Numbered from the stretch's first letter, positions 1 to 9,575 are shown. The stretch is 64,000 nucleotides of DNA from SZUA-36 sp963727635 (GCA_963727635.1 CAVSHP010000015.1:372001-436000), one strand, 5' to 3'. Made by a program: numbers and translations. Notes: generated from the letters alone by a model not told the origin.

Positions 1-155
1 AAAATACTGGTCAGCTTTTGCCGCATCTTGGCTTGCAGACGTTGAATTTCCTCATCCAGGTTGATTGCATTGTCAGAACCGACATTCCGCAGTTCGTCAA
101 TTTTTGCCTGCAGCTCAGCAATAGGCTGTTCGAAATCCAGGTATTTAGAGTTCAT
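1..155 (-). CDS. accA: acetyl-CoA carboxylase carboxyltransferase alpha subunit, N-terminus (partial)
   Basis: The minus strand starts at an ATG (155-153) and stays open to the window edge, giving about 51 residues. It opens MNSKYLDFEQPIAELQAKID, the conserved AccA beginning (xxLDFEQPIAELxAKI), followed by the coiled N-terminal helix with DEEIQRLQAKM. AccA is the alpha subunit of the cytoplasmic carboxyltransferase that makes malonyl-CoA for fatty acid synthesis. Only the N-terminal helix is in the window, so the catalytic domain cannot be checked. It is followed upstream by gluQ on the same strand. Confidence 0.85.
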   Translation of the reverse strand, partial: MNSKYLDFEQPIAELQAKIDELRNVGSDNAINLDEEIQRLQAKMRQKLTSI

Positions 156-378
156 GGCAATCTGATTCCAACAAAGAGTGCGAATTATAAACGCAACTGA
201 CAATTAAGGAGCCTTTGATTAATGATGCACGCAGCACGTTTCTGCCGAAACAGCCGCAAATCGTACATGGCGGGCCGGGTGAAAACAGCAGTCGCTATGC
301 GCGAGGCGGGCTGTGTGCGAGAAGCGGATTTTTCAACGTAACCCTTATCTGCCGGGCCTTTGCGGGTGCTCCAACCCG

Positions 379-1269
379 TCAGGACAGGGCGTTGTCGGGC
401 ACGAGTGCCCTGACGTGCGGTATCAGCGTGTGATCCCAGTGCGCAATAGCCCAATCCCACAAACCATCCAGTGACATAGCCCGATGGCGGGTCCTGGCCG
501 AGAAATTGCAAGGCCTGTCTTACTGCAATGGCCGGTTCCTGATGTTTGACCGGGTCAGTGCGAATGCGCTTACTCAATTTTTTACCATCGGCTGACATCG
601 CGACCGGAAGGTGCATATAGTCCGGGGACCGGGAAACCCCAGGGCTTTTTGCAGACTGATCTGCCGGTTGGTGGAGTCGAGCAGGTCCGCACCCCGCACA
701 ACCTGCGTCACACCCTGAAAATCGTCATCAACGACCACGGCCAATTGATAGGCAAACAAACCATCCGCCCGCCGGATGACAAAATCGCCGACGCTGATCT
801 GCGGGTGAGTCTGAAATCATAGGCCCTGTAGTTTGTCGTTAAAAGTGCATTCGCCGGCATCGACGCGTGAACCGGATGGAGCGTGGTTATTTGCCAGCCG
901 GCAGCCCAGTTCCTGCAGGTGCCCGGGATAACCGGAACCTGTTCAGGCAGGTCCTTGCGCGAACATCCACATGGGTAGGCCAGACCCTTTTCCAGCAATT
1001 TTCCGACGGCCTCCTGATAGGCGTCAAGTCTGCTGCTTTGATACAAAACCGGGCCATCCGGGACCAGACCCAGCCGTCAGGTCATCAATGATGCGGCTGG
1101 CGCTGCCAGCGATTTCCCTGGGGGGGTCGATATCTTCAATCCGGAGCAACCACCTGCCACCGGCGCTCTTGGCTTCGAGATAGCTGCCCACAGCGGACAC
1201 CAGCGACCCGAAATGCAGGTCACCGGTGGGTGAAGGTGCGAATCGACCGATCACGGGGACCGGGTTCAT
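379..1269 (-). CDS. gluQ: glutamyl-Q tRNA(Asp) synthetase, frameshifted
   Basis: GluQ attaches glutamate to queuosine in tRNA-Asp. It is a paralogue of the GluRS catalytic domain without the anticodon-binding part. The pieces are collinear: IGRFAPSPTGDLHFGSLVSA with the class I HIGH-like motif, RIEDIDPPRE, YQSSRLDAYQEAVGKLLEKG, GLFAYQLAVVVDDDFQGVTQ with RGADLL, DGKKLSKRI (KMSKS-like) and a C-terminal tail ending at a TGA (381-379). They lie in several frames, so at least four or five small indels separate them. The total span of about 297 codons matches the family length of around 300. Motif conservation suggests consensus errors, but this is one of the most damaged genes in the window and a real pseudogene cannot be excluded. 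Confidence 0.75.
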
Positions 1270-1283
1270 GATGTTTGCCCGGC

Positions 1284-3315
1284 TTATTGTCCGACGACCT
1301 GTGGCGCCTCGTTGAGGAAATCGCCGGTCACCAGTTTAACGCCACACTGCCAAAGTGCCGCCAGATCGGAAGCATCCCGGACTTCATCGGCAATAATGGT
1401 GATGTTGCGGGCTTCTACGGCCCTGACCACGGCACGGATGATTTCCTGGTTCGTTGTATTGGACGACAAACCCTGTGCCAGACCGGGGCGGAGTTTGACC
1501 ATGTGGACGGGCAGGTGCTCAAGCAACTGTATCGTTCGGCGGTCATTGTCAAATTCGGAAAGCACAAAACTGCAGCCCAAAAGCTGCAACTCATCGATGA
1601 CACGCAGGGTTGGTTTGAGATTGGATTCAGCGACCATGGCGGAAATCTGCAGAATTAACTGCGAACCTTCGACCTCGGTTTCTGCCAGCATGCGCTGGAA
1701 CCAGTTGGGAAAACTGAAATCAAGAATCGAGTTAGTACTCAGACTGATGATGTGCCTGTCGCCGGTTCCGGCGATGGCCAGCATGAGTCTGGGGAATGAC
1801 ATGACGGTCGATGGTGCTGCCAAGATCATTGCGTTCTGCGGCCAGCATAAATCGCTGGCCATGGTGTCACCGCCTTCTTCACGCATGAATGTGCGGTTCT
1901 CAAAAAGCCTTCATTTTCGCCTTCCAGATCGACAATGGACTGTTGAATGGTATAAAAATCGTGGTTATTCAAAGCATAACGAATACGTTCTACCCAATCC
2001 CGTTCGGATTCACCGCTATGAACTGTGGTCAGGGCAGGTTTATATCTGACCATGGTGTTGCCCTTTTGCGCAGCCTGTTAAAGGCTGCTTTTGCCTGCGC
2101 AATGACTTCCTTGGCATCGCGGGTCAGGGGCCTAGGGTGGTCATGCCGATGCTGCAGGACGCGGTCCTGGTTTGCTCACCAAGATCAATGATGTGATTGG
2201 CATAATTTTCGAGGATGCAGTCACAGGTTTCCTGCAGGGATGAAGCTTCTTCACGTCTGATAATCACTGCAAAACCGTGATCACTGAAACGCGAGGGAAT
2301 ATCGCCTTCCTTCGTGCAGCCACTGATGATATTGGCAAGATCCATGATGTAGGTATCGATACCCTCCATACCAAGATCCTGTTGCAATTCGGTAATGCCA
2401 TCCGTTTCAATATACATAACGGCCGTTCTGTGGTCATTGCCCTTGCCATCCTCGATCAGTTCGGACAACTTTGCAGTAAATGTTTGTGCGGTTGATCATG
2501 TGTGTCAGATGATCAGTTCTACGCAGGCGGTCCAATTCCTCCTGCAGCACCTGATTGGCATCCTGTTCACGCACCAGCATCTGGATGCACTGTTCACCGT
2601 TGAATTTCGCCGGTGAAAACGTCAGATCCGCTTCCAGTTGCTTACCCCAGGCGTATTGATGGTCACCGGCAAGCGTTTGTTCCGGGAAAATCGCTCTGGT
2701 TCATGTCACGCAGCAGTTTTTTCAGATCGACCCCTTCATCCGCAGTCATCAGCTCCAGCAATGAGATGCCCTCGATTCCGTCCAGGGTTTTTACCTGCAT
2801 TAAATCGAGATAGGCCCGGTTGGCATACACATGCAGCCCTTCGTGAATATATGCTATTGAGTCCCTCGCGCTATCCAGTAAAAGATCGTAGCGATGTTGT
2901 AACTCTTCCTGCTTTTGCTGAAGTTCATCATATTCGCGTATGGTACTTTCCACCGGACAAATGCTTTTTTACAACCTGCATCAACTGCTCGTTATTCTCC
3001 GAGTTGATGATCAGCACAGGGTGTGTGGCGATCGCGGCTTCGATGTTGTCGGCATCTTCAGCCTGAACCTGCAAGACCACCGGAATATTATTGTTCATCG
3101 GCCGCCTGCAACACGTGGCTGATTGATATGTTATTCGGCAAATGCCTTCCGAGCAGGATTAAAAAGGGTTTTTTTTCACGCAGAACGATTTCCAGTTCTT
3201 CCAAAGCAGTGGCGCTTACCACCCTGACGGCTACGCCCGAATTGCGCAGAAAGCTATTGATGACCTGCGCATGGTCAGGAGATTTATCAATTACCAGCAA
3301 GTAGGCACTACGCAT
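1284..3315 (-). CDS. FimX-like REC-PAS-degenerate GGDEF-degenerate EAL protein, frameshifted
   Basis: The pieces read in order, in changing frames: a receiver-like domain (MRSAYLLVIDKSPDHAQVIN), a coiled linker plus PAS-like segment (RYDLLLDSARDSIAYIHEG), a GGDEF-like domain whose signature is replaced by SDHGF (RFSDHGFAVII), and an EAL-like domain ending in MVKLRPGLAQGL and KLVTGDFLNEAPQVV. The EAL part resembles Pseudomonas FimX closely (LLEHLPVHMVKL against the family's LLAHLPMDFVKI) and shows no EAL triad. FimX binds cyclic-di-GMP without making or degrading it and controls type IV pilus assembly at the pole. Length is about 677 codons, close to FimX (~690). At least four frameshifts. The start at 3315 has GGAGA upstream. 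The name is by similarity recalled from memory. Confidence 0.7.
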
Positions 3316-3745
3316 GGCAATCGTTCTCCACTCCTCGATCCCTGAGGATGCTATATGTCATTATTGCTCCTGATGAGTGTATATATATAACATTTTACCC
3401 GGATTTTACTGAGCATTGACACCACCCCCTGTCAGTTCGCGTCATATGTATATTTGATGTAATTATGACGTATATTTAGTTGATTTTGTAGAAACCATGT
3501 CCACCTGTAGTAGATCGGAAAGCTTCGGAGCCCGTTGAGGACCCGGTTTGACTGTTGTATTCAGTCAAATTCTATCGCAGCTATCCCGTACGCGTTATCA
3601 TTACACAAATTTTCGTATGTATTTGAAGAACTCCCGGGTGATTTGCCTGAAGTACAAAAAAACAGGGCAGGGTGTCTTTAATTAACCAAGCGGAACTGCA
3701 CCGACTTGATGTGCAGACGCTGTTCACGCTGTTTCGGAGAAAACA
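3316..3745. other. intergenic region between divergent fimX-like gene and efp
   Basis: No convincing gene. This region must hold the divergent promoters of the FimX-like gene (minus) and efp (plus). An 8 bp perfect hairpin (TTTGACTG / CAGTCAAA, 7-base loop) lies around 3548-3570. The first part (3360-3500) is AT-rich. Confidence 0.5.
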
Positions 3746-4315
3746 ATGGCGACCTACAGTACCAGTGAGTTTAAAAGTGGTCTGAAAATAATGATTAACG
3801 ATGACCCACATAGCATCGTGGAAAACGAATTTGTTAAACCGGGAAAGGGCCAGGCATTCAGTCGTGTCAGGGTACGCAACCTGATGACCGGAAGGGTGGT
3901 CGAAAAAACATTCAAGTCAGGCGAGACGGTCGAAGCTGCCGATGTGTTTGAAACGAACGCGCAGTATCTTTACAACGATGGTGAATTTTGGCACTTCATG
4001 CACCAGGAGTCATACGAGCAATACGCCGTCAGCAAGGAAAGGGTTGCCGAGGCGGTATGGTGGCTGAAAGAAGAGGACATTTGCACCCTGACCCTGTTCA
4101 ATGGCCAACCCATCAATGTAACGCCACCGAATTTTGTCGAATTGCAGATAGTCGAGACCGATCCGGGTCTGCGTGGCGATACTTCAGGCAGCGGTGGCAA
4201 GCCCGCCAAGCTGACCACCGGGGCGACGGTGCGTGTACCGCTGTTCATCCAGGAAGGCGAAGTGATAAAAATCGACACACGAACAGGAGAATACGTGTCC
4301 CGCGTAAAAGGCTGA
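3746..4315 (+). CDS. efp: elongation factor P
   Basis: The 189-residue protein matches EF-P in length and in its three beta-barrel domains. EF-P enters the ribosomal E site and relieves stalling at polyproline stretches. The modification loop reads VKPGKGQAF, with Lys34 in the place where EpmA/EpmB beta-lysylate enterobacterial EF-P. The C-terminal signature region IDTRTGEYVSRVKG is intact. The ATG at 3746 is preceded by GGAGA at 3736-3740. The downstream mtaD starts six bases after the stop, so co-transcription is likely. No epm gene is in the window. Confidence 0.97.
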   Translation: MATYSTSEFKSGLKIMINDDPHSIVENEFVKPGKGQAFSRVRVRNLMTGRVVEKTFKSGETVEAADVFETNAQYLYNDGEFWHFMHQESYEQYAVSKERVAEAVWWLKEEDICTLTLFNGQPINVTPPNFVELQIVETDPGLRGDTSGSGGKPAKLTTGATVRVPLFIQEGEVIKIDTRTGEYVSRVKG

Positions 4316-4320
4316 TTCCG

Positions 4321-5670
4321 GTGAATGCTGTTTTACTTTTACCGCGTCTCCTGGTGCCAGTCCGGCCGCGTTTACAGGCACTGGAGCAGATGGCCGTAGT
4401 GCTCGAAGGTGAGTTTATTACCGCGGTTTTACCACGTTCTGAAGCGCTCGCCAGGTATGGCGATGCCGACCGTATCGAATTGCCCGAACATGTGCTGGTG
4501 CCGGGGTTTATCAACATGCACACCCACTCTGCGATGACCTTGTTGCGTGGCTATGCGGATGATCTCAATCTCCAGGTTTGGCTCAACGATCACATCTGGC
4601 CGGTCGAAAAGGCCTTCCTCGGTGCGGGGTTCGTCCATGATGGCGTGCGCCTGGCCATCGCGGAAATGTTGCGGAGTGGTACAACCTGTTTCAACGACCT
4701 GTATTTTTTCCCCGAGGTGGCAGCCGCGACCGCAGTCGAAACGGGTATGCGAGCCTGTATTGGCTTGCCCGTGATCGATGTGCCGACCGTCTGGGCAGCC
4801 AATGAACACGAGTGTATAGACAAGGGTCTTCAGGTTAGTGCCAGCTGGCAAAATGAAGCATTGATCACAACCGCATTTGCACCACATGCACCGTATTCGG
4901 TTGATGATGAGGCGTTGCGGCGAATTGCAGAATTGTCGGGCAATCTCGGCTTGTGTGTTCACATGCACGTGCTTGAATCCAGCTGGGAGGTAACCGAGTC
5001 CTTGCGGCGTCATGGCAAGTCAACGCTGGATCGCCTGAACGACGTCGGGCTTCTGAACGAACGTCTGCTGGCCGTTCATATGACCCAGCTGAATCGTGAT
5101 GACCTGGAAACTATATCCAGAACCGCGGTTAATGTGATCCATTGCCCCGAATCCAATCTCAAACTGGGTAATGGTATTTGCCCGGTGGCAAATTTGCTTG
5201 AACTTGGTGTCAATCTCGCGCTGGGCACTGACGGCGCCGCCAGCAACAACAATCTGGATTTGCTTGCCGAAGCACACAGCGCAGCACTACTTGCAAAAGG
5301 GTATGCCGCCGATCCTTGTGCTCTGAATGCATTTCAGGCACTGGAAATGCTGACCATCAATGGCGCAAAGGCGCTCGGAAAAGAACATCAGCTGGGCAGC
5401 GTCGAAAAGGGAAAGTTGGCCGATCTGTGCGCGATCCGGCTGGATACGCTTCAAACAACACCCATGTATGATGTAGTCTCGCACCTGATTTACGCAGCTT
5501 CCAGTCAGCAGGTCTCGCATGTCTGGGTAGGTGGGCGGATGTTGATGCAAGATAAACAGTTCCTGTACTTGGATACCGGCGATATCATTGACCGGGCCAA
5601 TGACTGGGCGAAGCGAATCACAACCGAAACCAGGGCGACGCGCTCCAGGGAGTACAAGTTTCATGAATGA
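4321..5670 (+). CDS. mtaD: 5-methylthioadenosine/S-adenosylhomocysteine deaminase
   Basis: This is an amidohydrolase-fold metal-dependent deaminase that removes the amino group from methylthioadenosine or S-adenosylhomocysteine. Metal ligands are visible in FINMHTHSAMTLLRG, in the mid-protein HAPYSV and HMHVLESSWEV, and in LGTDGAASNN. I chose the GTG at 4321 (VNAVLLLPRLLVPVRP), giving 449 residues; extension upstream would overlap efp and loses homology. The reading frame overlaps the next gene, ubiG, by eight bases. The mtaD-ubiG-mupP order is known in Pseudomonas. It links recycling of methylation by-products to the SAM-dependent UbiG. Confidence 0.9.
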   Translation: MNAVLLLPRLLVPVRPRLQALEQMAVVLEGEFITAVLPRSEALARYGDADRIELPEHVLVPGFINMHTHSAMTLLRGYADDLNLQVWLNDHIWPVEKAFLGAGFVHDGVRLAIAEMLRSGTTCFNDLYFFPEVAAATAVETGMRACIGLPVIDVPTVWAANEHECIDKGLQVSASWQNEALITTAFAPHAPYSVDDEALRRIAELSGNLGLCVHMHVLESSWEVTESLRRHGKSTLDRLNDVGLLNERLLAVHMTQLNRDDLETISRTAVNVIHCPESNLKLGNGICPVANLLELGVNLALGTDGAASNNNLDLLAEAHSAALLAKGYAADPCALNAFQALEMLTINGAKALGKEHQLGSVEKGKLADLCAIRLDTLQTTPMYDVVSHLIYAASSQQVSHVWVGGRMLMQDKQFLYLDTGDIIDRANDWAKRITTETRATRSREYKFHE

Positions 5671-6385
5671 CATTACTGGAAATGTTGATCTTGCCGAGCA
5701 ACAGAAGTTCGACCGCATTGCCGCTTCGTGGTGGGACCCCGACGGCGAGTCAAGACCATTGCACGATCTGAACCCGGCGCGCATGGCCTATATAACGGAA
5801 AGAGTTGATCTAAACGGGACAAAGGTCGTAGACGTGGGTTGTGGTGGCGGTATCCTTTCCGAGTCGATGGCCGCAAAGGGCGCCGTGGTGACTGGCATTG
5901 ATATCGCGGCAAAGGCGCTGGCCGTCGCCAAATTACATCTGCATGAGTCCGGACAAAAGGTTGATTACCAGAATGTCACGGCGGAATCATGGTCCGATCA
6001 GAATCCCGCCTGCGCAAAGATTGTGACCTGTATGGAAATGCTTGAGCACGTTCCTGACCCGGCCTCGGTGGTGGCTGCCTGCGCGAAAATGCTGGAAACG
6101 GGTGGTCACCTTTTCATGAGCACACTGAACAGGAATGCGCTGTCTTTTGCGGTCGCGATAGTGGGCGGCGAGTATGTCACACGGATCATACCGAAGGGCA
6201 CACACCATTATGATCGCTTCATCAGGCCTTCGGAACTATGCCAGTGGTTGCGGGACTCCGGGATGAAGGTTGAAGAAATTACCGGAATCCACTACAACGC
6301 GCTGGAGCGTACAGCCCGCACCGGTGGTCACGTCAATGTGAACTATCTCATTCACGCAACAAAGACCATTCAATCGAGTGATTAA
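5663..6385 (+). CDS. ubiG: ubiquinone biosynthesis O-methyltransferase
   Basis: UbiG does both O-methylations in ubiquinone synthesis, using SAM. The 240-residue protein has the typical N-terminus (DLAEQQKFDRIAASWWDPDG), the SAM-binding glycine loop VDVGCGGGILSE near residue 55, and the conserved MEMLEHVPDP. The ATG lies inside the end of mtaD (8 bp overlap), and mupP starts eight bases before the ubiG stop, so translation of the three genes is probably coupled. Confidence 0.95.
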   Translation: MNDITGNVDLAEQQKFDRIAASWWDPDGESRPLHDLNPARMAYITERVDLNGTKVVDVGCGGGILSESMAAKGAVVTGIDIAAKALAVAKLHLHESGQKVDYQNVTAESWSDQNPACAKIVTCMEMLEHVPDPASVVAACAKMLETGGHLFMSTLNRNALSFAVAIVGGEYVTRIIPKGTHHYDRFIRPSELCQWLRDSGMKVEEITGIHYNALERTARTGGHVNVNYLIHATKTIQSSD

Positions 6386-7040
6386 AGCGGTTCTATTCGA
6401 TCTCGACGGCACCTTGCTGGATTCCGCGCCGGATCTCATTGCTACGTTGAATCACCTTCGTGCCGGTCTGAACCTGGCGGCCATGCCCGAGGATGACCTC
6501 CGCCATTTCGCTTCCCGTGGCGCTACGGGACTGATCAAGGCAGGTATGCCTCCATGCGACGATGAAACGCTTCACGCGTGGAAGGATGCGTTCATCGACC
6601 ACTACCAGGACAACAGCTTTGTCCAGTCCAGGCCATTTGAAGGTGTAGCCCCGTTGTTGGCAGAGTTGCAGGACAGGGGCATCCCCTGGGGCGTTGTGAC
6701 TAACAAGATGGAGTCACTTTGTGTGCCGATACTTGAAAAAGTTGGCTGGTTATCTTTGCTTTCAGCATTGATTTGCGGAGATACAGTCTCAAGCAGCAAA
6801 CCCGATCCGGGACCGGTGCTGGAAGCCTGCAAAAAAATCGGCATTGAACCCGAAGACGCCCTGATGGTGGGTGATGATCTGCGGGATGTGAAGGCCGGAA
6901 CACTGGCCGGCTGCCAGACGGCTTTTGCGCTCTATGGATACGCCGACAACGAAAGCCGTTTCGAGTTAACCGGTAGCACCTCATTGATAAATACACCTGA
7001 GGAAGTGCTGGGTATATTGGAATCATCCGGGGCGTCCTGA
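6378..7040 (+). CDS. mupP: HAD-family phosphatase, MupP/Gph type
   Basis: A 220-residue HAD phosphatase with the nucleophile motif FDLDGTLLDSAPDL, the threonine motif VVTNK, the lysine in SSKPDPGPV and the acidic pair GDDLRDVKAG. The sequence alone fits phosphoglycolate phosphatase (Gph) or N-acetylmuramate-6-phosphate phosphatase (MupP). The ubiG neighbour, and a YciK-like SDR nearby at 8.8 kb, follow the Pseudomonas mupP arrangement, so MupP (murein recycling) is favoured by context only. The start is GTG 6378, overlapping ubiG. The stop overlaps the next gene by one base (TGATG). Confidence 0.8.
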   Translation: MIKAVLFDLDGTLLDSAPDLIATLNHLRAGLNLAAMPEDDLRHFASRGATGLIKAGMPPCDDETLHAWKDAFIDHYQDNSFVQSRPFEGVAPLLAELQDRGIPWGVVTNKMESLCVPILEKVGWLSLLSALICGDTVSSSKPDPGPVLEACKKIGIEPEDALMVGDDLRDVKAGTLAGCQTAFALYGYADNESRFELTGSTSLINTPEEVLGILESSGAS

Positions 7041-7885
7041 TGGCTTCCATACCGGCGGTAGAATTCGAACACTGCTGCGAACTCGCCTTGGTGCCCGGCA
7101 GTGTTTTCGAACTTACCAGTCGTTTCCTGCCTGCTGGTAAACTGGAACCCGTACTGGCGTTATATGCGCTCAGGCAGGCGGTCAGCAGTATTCCACATGG
7201 GCGTGCGGATGACTCGGTCAAATGGACAAAACTCAAGTGGTGGAGTGAAGAACTCGTTGCGGACCCCGGTGCATCAGTGCGTCATCCGGTATTGCGTGCC
7301 CTGTGGCTGTCAGGCGCAAGAGTTCACCTGAGTAATTCCCTTTTGCTGCAAATGGTGGGCGACGCACTGTCACAAATTGATATTGCGCCGGATAGTGATG
7401 AAGATGCCATGTTTAATCGACTGGCAGCAGTGGGTGGCACTGATATTCAGCTCGAACTTGCGCTGGATGGCGCTGAAATCGATAATCATCGACTGGCATC
7501 TCTCGGCGCAGCCACCGGTTCGTTCAGGCTGATTTCGGGTTTTGCCGCCAGGCACCGGCGGGAAACGGCAAGATTGCCGCTGAGCGTGCTTGCCAAATAC
7601 AATGTCAGTGCGACTGAACTTGCAGAAAACACGCACACAGGACAACTCGCCCAAATTATTGAGCAACTTACCGAACAGTCCCTGGAGTTGTTTAACGCAG
7701 GCATGTCAGACCTGAGAATCAATCCGGACCCGTCGCTATGTTCGCATTTACAATTGCGCTGGGCGATGGAAAAGAGACGTTTGAACGAAATCAGGCAGGA
7801 CGCCCACGGATTCCTTGAGGCGGGTAAGCGTTACGGACCTGCAGACGCCTGGTTTGCGTGGCGTTTTCTGCGTAAATTGAAATAA
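7040..7885 (+). CDS. squalene/phytoene synthase family protein
   Basis: The 281-residue protein has the all-helical trans-isoprenyl synthase fold pattern: VLALYALRQAVSSIPH at the N-terminus, KLKWWSEEL, HPVLRAL, then ATGSFRLISGFAARH and a C-terminal helical part. I do not see the strong aspartate-rich DxxxD pair expected in active squalene or phytoene synthases. It therefore resembles the divergent branch related to the mitochondrial assembly factor NDUFAF6 rather than a carotenoid or hopanoid enzyme. It is translationally coupled to mupP (ATG overlaps TGA). No other isoprenoid genes are nearby. Substrate unknown. Confidence 0.75.
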   Translation: MASIPAVEFEHCCELALVPGSVFELTSRFLPAGKLEPVLALYALRQAVSSIPHGRADDSVKWTKLKWWSEELVADPGASVRHPVLRALWLSGARVHLSNSLLLQMVGDALSQIDIAPDSDEDAMFNRLAAVGGTDIQLELALDGAEIDNHRLASLGAATGSFRLISGFAARHRRETARLPLSVLAKYNVSATELAENTHTGQLAQIIEQLTEQSLELFNAGMSDLRINPDPSLCSHLQLRWAMEKRRLNEIRQDAHGFLEAGKRYGPADAWFAWRFLRKLK

Positions 7886-7951
7886 TTTTGACAAACATTG
7901 CTGGCCAATTATATTTCATACGCGGTTTGGCCAGGCTGGAGAACCAAATTG

Positions 7952-8323
7952 ATGCATACATGTTCAGGCGGGTGTCATTGTGGACGGGTCAGGTTCGATT
8001 TACAGGTTCCGGATGAAATTACCGTTCACCGCTGCAATTGTTCAATTTGCCAGAAATCCGGCTACCTGCACTTTATCGTCAGCGCTGACCGGTTCAAACT
8101 GATCAAAGGTGAGGATAGTTTGATCGAGTATCGTTTTCACACCGGCGTTGCCCGGCACCTTTTCTGCGCTACCTGCGGTATAAAATCTTTTTATGTACCG
8201 CGTTCACACCCCGATGGCTACAGCGTTAATCTGAACTGTATTGACTTGCCTGACGGAATTGATGTCACCATCGAAGAATTCAATGGCCGTAACTGGAGTA
8301 ACAGCCGGGAGCAGCTTTCCTAG
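7952..8323 (+). CDS. GFA-family (CENP-V/GFA) zinc-binding protein
   Basis: The chosen start (ATG 7952) gives MHTCSGGCHCGRVRFDL, the usual opening of the GFA (glutathione-dependent formaldehyde-activating) family. An upstream in-frame start at 7898 exists but adds residues with no family match. Zinc ligands come from CxCG (GGCHCGRVRF), CNCSICQKSG and FCATCGIKSFY. The family binds zinc in a beta-tent fold and includes S-(hydroxymethyl)glutathione-related proteins, but most members have no proven reaction, so no substrate is assigned. The stop codon lies at the edge of the long hairpin at 8321. Confidence 0.85.
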   Translation: MHTCSGGCHCGRVRFDLQVPDEITVHRCNCSICQKSGYLHFIVSADRFKLIKGEDSLIEYRFHTGVARHLFCATCGIKSFYVPRSHPDGYSVNLNCIDLPDGIDVTIEEFNGRNWSNSREQLS

Positions 8324-8384
8324 GGCCTGTTTACACTATGCGGATGCCTGTCGATGGGTATCCGCATAGTGTAAACAGGCCCTA
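8321..8384. terminator. very long near-perfect inverted repeat between convergent genes
   Basis: Positions 8321-8345 and 8360-8384 are perfect reverse complements (25 bp). The stem can extend through G-U and G-C pairs (8346-8349 with 8356-8359), leaving a six-base loop. It sits exactly between the convergent GFA-like gene and the fmdB-like gene. There is no clear T-tract. It could be a bidirectional transcription barrier, or a small mobile palindrome (MITE or REP-like). Confidence 0.55.
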
Positions 8385-8400
8385 AGCTAAGCAAACGCCT

Positions 8401-8691
8401 TCAAGGTTTCTTCTTGTCAGTAATGAAATCAGGGCCTTTGCCCGCCGTTTTCTCATAGACGCCCTTCTCGACTTTTCTGAACTGGGTAAAGCCATGTTTT
8501 TCCAAATTGGATTCTGACAACGATGGGGCAGGGCTGGCCAGGTTGGGACGCGAGATTTTCCTGCGCACCGGGTTGTAACACTCGGGACAGAATTTTAACG
8601 GTTCCTCCGAAAGTTTTTGCATGAAGTCAAAACCGGTTTTACAAAAATCACAGCAGTTCTGGCCTGTAGCCTGGTATTCATAAATAGGCAT
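8401..8691 (-). CDS. FmdB-family zinc ribbon protein
   Basis: A 96-residue protein that begins MPIYEYQATGQN, the hallmark of the FmdB/CxxC regulatory family (MPIYEYxC). It has zinc-knuckle cysteines in CCDFCKTGFDF and FCPECYNPVRRKIS. The C-terminal tail is lysine-rich and low complexity. FmdB was linked to control of formamidase, but most members have no known role. It converges with the GFA-like gene across the long hairpin. Confidence 0.8.
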   Translation of the reverse strand: MPIYEYQATGQNCCDFCKTGFDFMQKLSEEPLKFCPECYNPVRRKISRPNLASPAPSLSESNLEKHGFTQFRKVEKGVYEKTAGKGPDFITDKKKP

Positions 8692-8838
8692 TCACTTCAC
8701 CAAGGAGTTTGTCCGGCACATGTATCTAATTTGTAAGGTATATCGTCAAACATCAGGGTAATCATAAAGGTTGCCCGATCATTTGTATCACGACAATGCA
8801 CAAATCGTTAGAATATTTTTTTAAACAAGGTAGCGGGC

Positions 8839-9552
8839 ATGGATCTTTCGGATAGAACAATACTGATTACAGGTGCAGCAGGCGGTCTGGGAAGCGCGAT
8901 TGCACTGTTGTGTGCCGGTTTTGGTGCAGAACTGATCCTGTTGGATAAGAACCGCCGCGGTCTGGGTGAACTAAGCGACAGGATTACAGAGCGGGGATTG
9001 ACACCGCCCGGGCTATATCCGCTAAATCTTGCCGGTGCCGGTGTGGATGATTTTGATAACCTGGTGACAACCATTGATTCAGAGTATCGGGGACTGGATG
9101 CCCTGATCCATTGCGCAATTGAGTTTGAAGGTTTGCAGCCGCTGGAACAGGTCCAGCCACATGACTGGTTGCAGTCAATGCAAGTAAACGTCAATGCGCC
9201 GTGGTTGTTGAGTTGCGCATTGTTACCGTTACTGAAACAGTCGGAGCATGGCCGCCTGTTCTTTTTGCTGGACGATCTGGACGCGGTAACAGACGGATAT
9301 TGGGGAGCATATGGGGCCGCCAAGGCAGCACTCAACGGCCTCGTCAGGCAGTTTAATGCCAGTCTCAGCAATACCAGGGTTTCCGTACGGGGAATAATTC
9401 CAGGTCCAATGCGCACCGCGTTCAGGGCAAAAGTTTACCAGGCGGAAAACCCGATGGAGCAGCCGGATCCGGCGATCGTTGCCGGTAAAATTGCTACCAT
9501 GTTGACGGGGAATCTTTCGCGCGATGACCTGATCGTGGATTTTTCTCAATAG
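8839..9552 (+). CDS. short-chain dehydrogenase/reductase, YciK-like
   Basis: A 237-residue classical SDR with the nucleotide-binding TGAAGGLGSAI, the active-site motif YGAAKAALNG (Tyr-x-x-x-Lys) and GIIPGPMRT. The usual catalytic serine region reads LFFLLDDLDAVTDG, so Ser is not obvious there. In Pseudomonas a YciK-type SDR lies directly after mupP; here it lies 1.8 kb downstream of mupP with three genes between. The dinucleotide and substrate cannot be read from sequence. Confidence 0.85.
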   Translation: MDLSDRTILITGAAGGLGSAIALLCAGFGAELILLDKNRRGLGELSDRITERGLTPPGLYPLNLAGAGVDDFDNLVTTIDSEYRGLDALIHCAIEFEGLQPLEQVQPHDWLQSMQVNVNAPWLLSCALLPLLKQSEHGRLFFLLDDLDAVTDGYWGAYGAAKAALNGLVRQFNASLSNTRVSVRGIIPGPMRTAFRAKVYQAENPMEQPDPAIVAGKIATMLTGNLSRDDLIVDFSQ

Positions 9553-9575
9553 AACCCTCAATAGATCATGGGGCC

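Noticed and set aside
3988..4320. An upstream extension of the mtaD frame inside efp
   Set aside because: The extension overlaps efp fully and has no family similarity; the GTG at 4321 fits the MtaD start.
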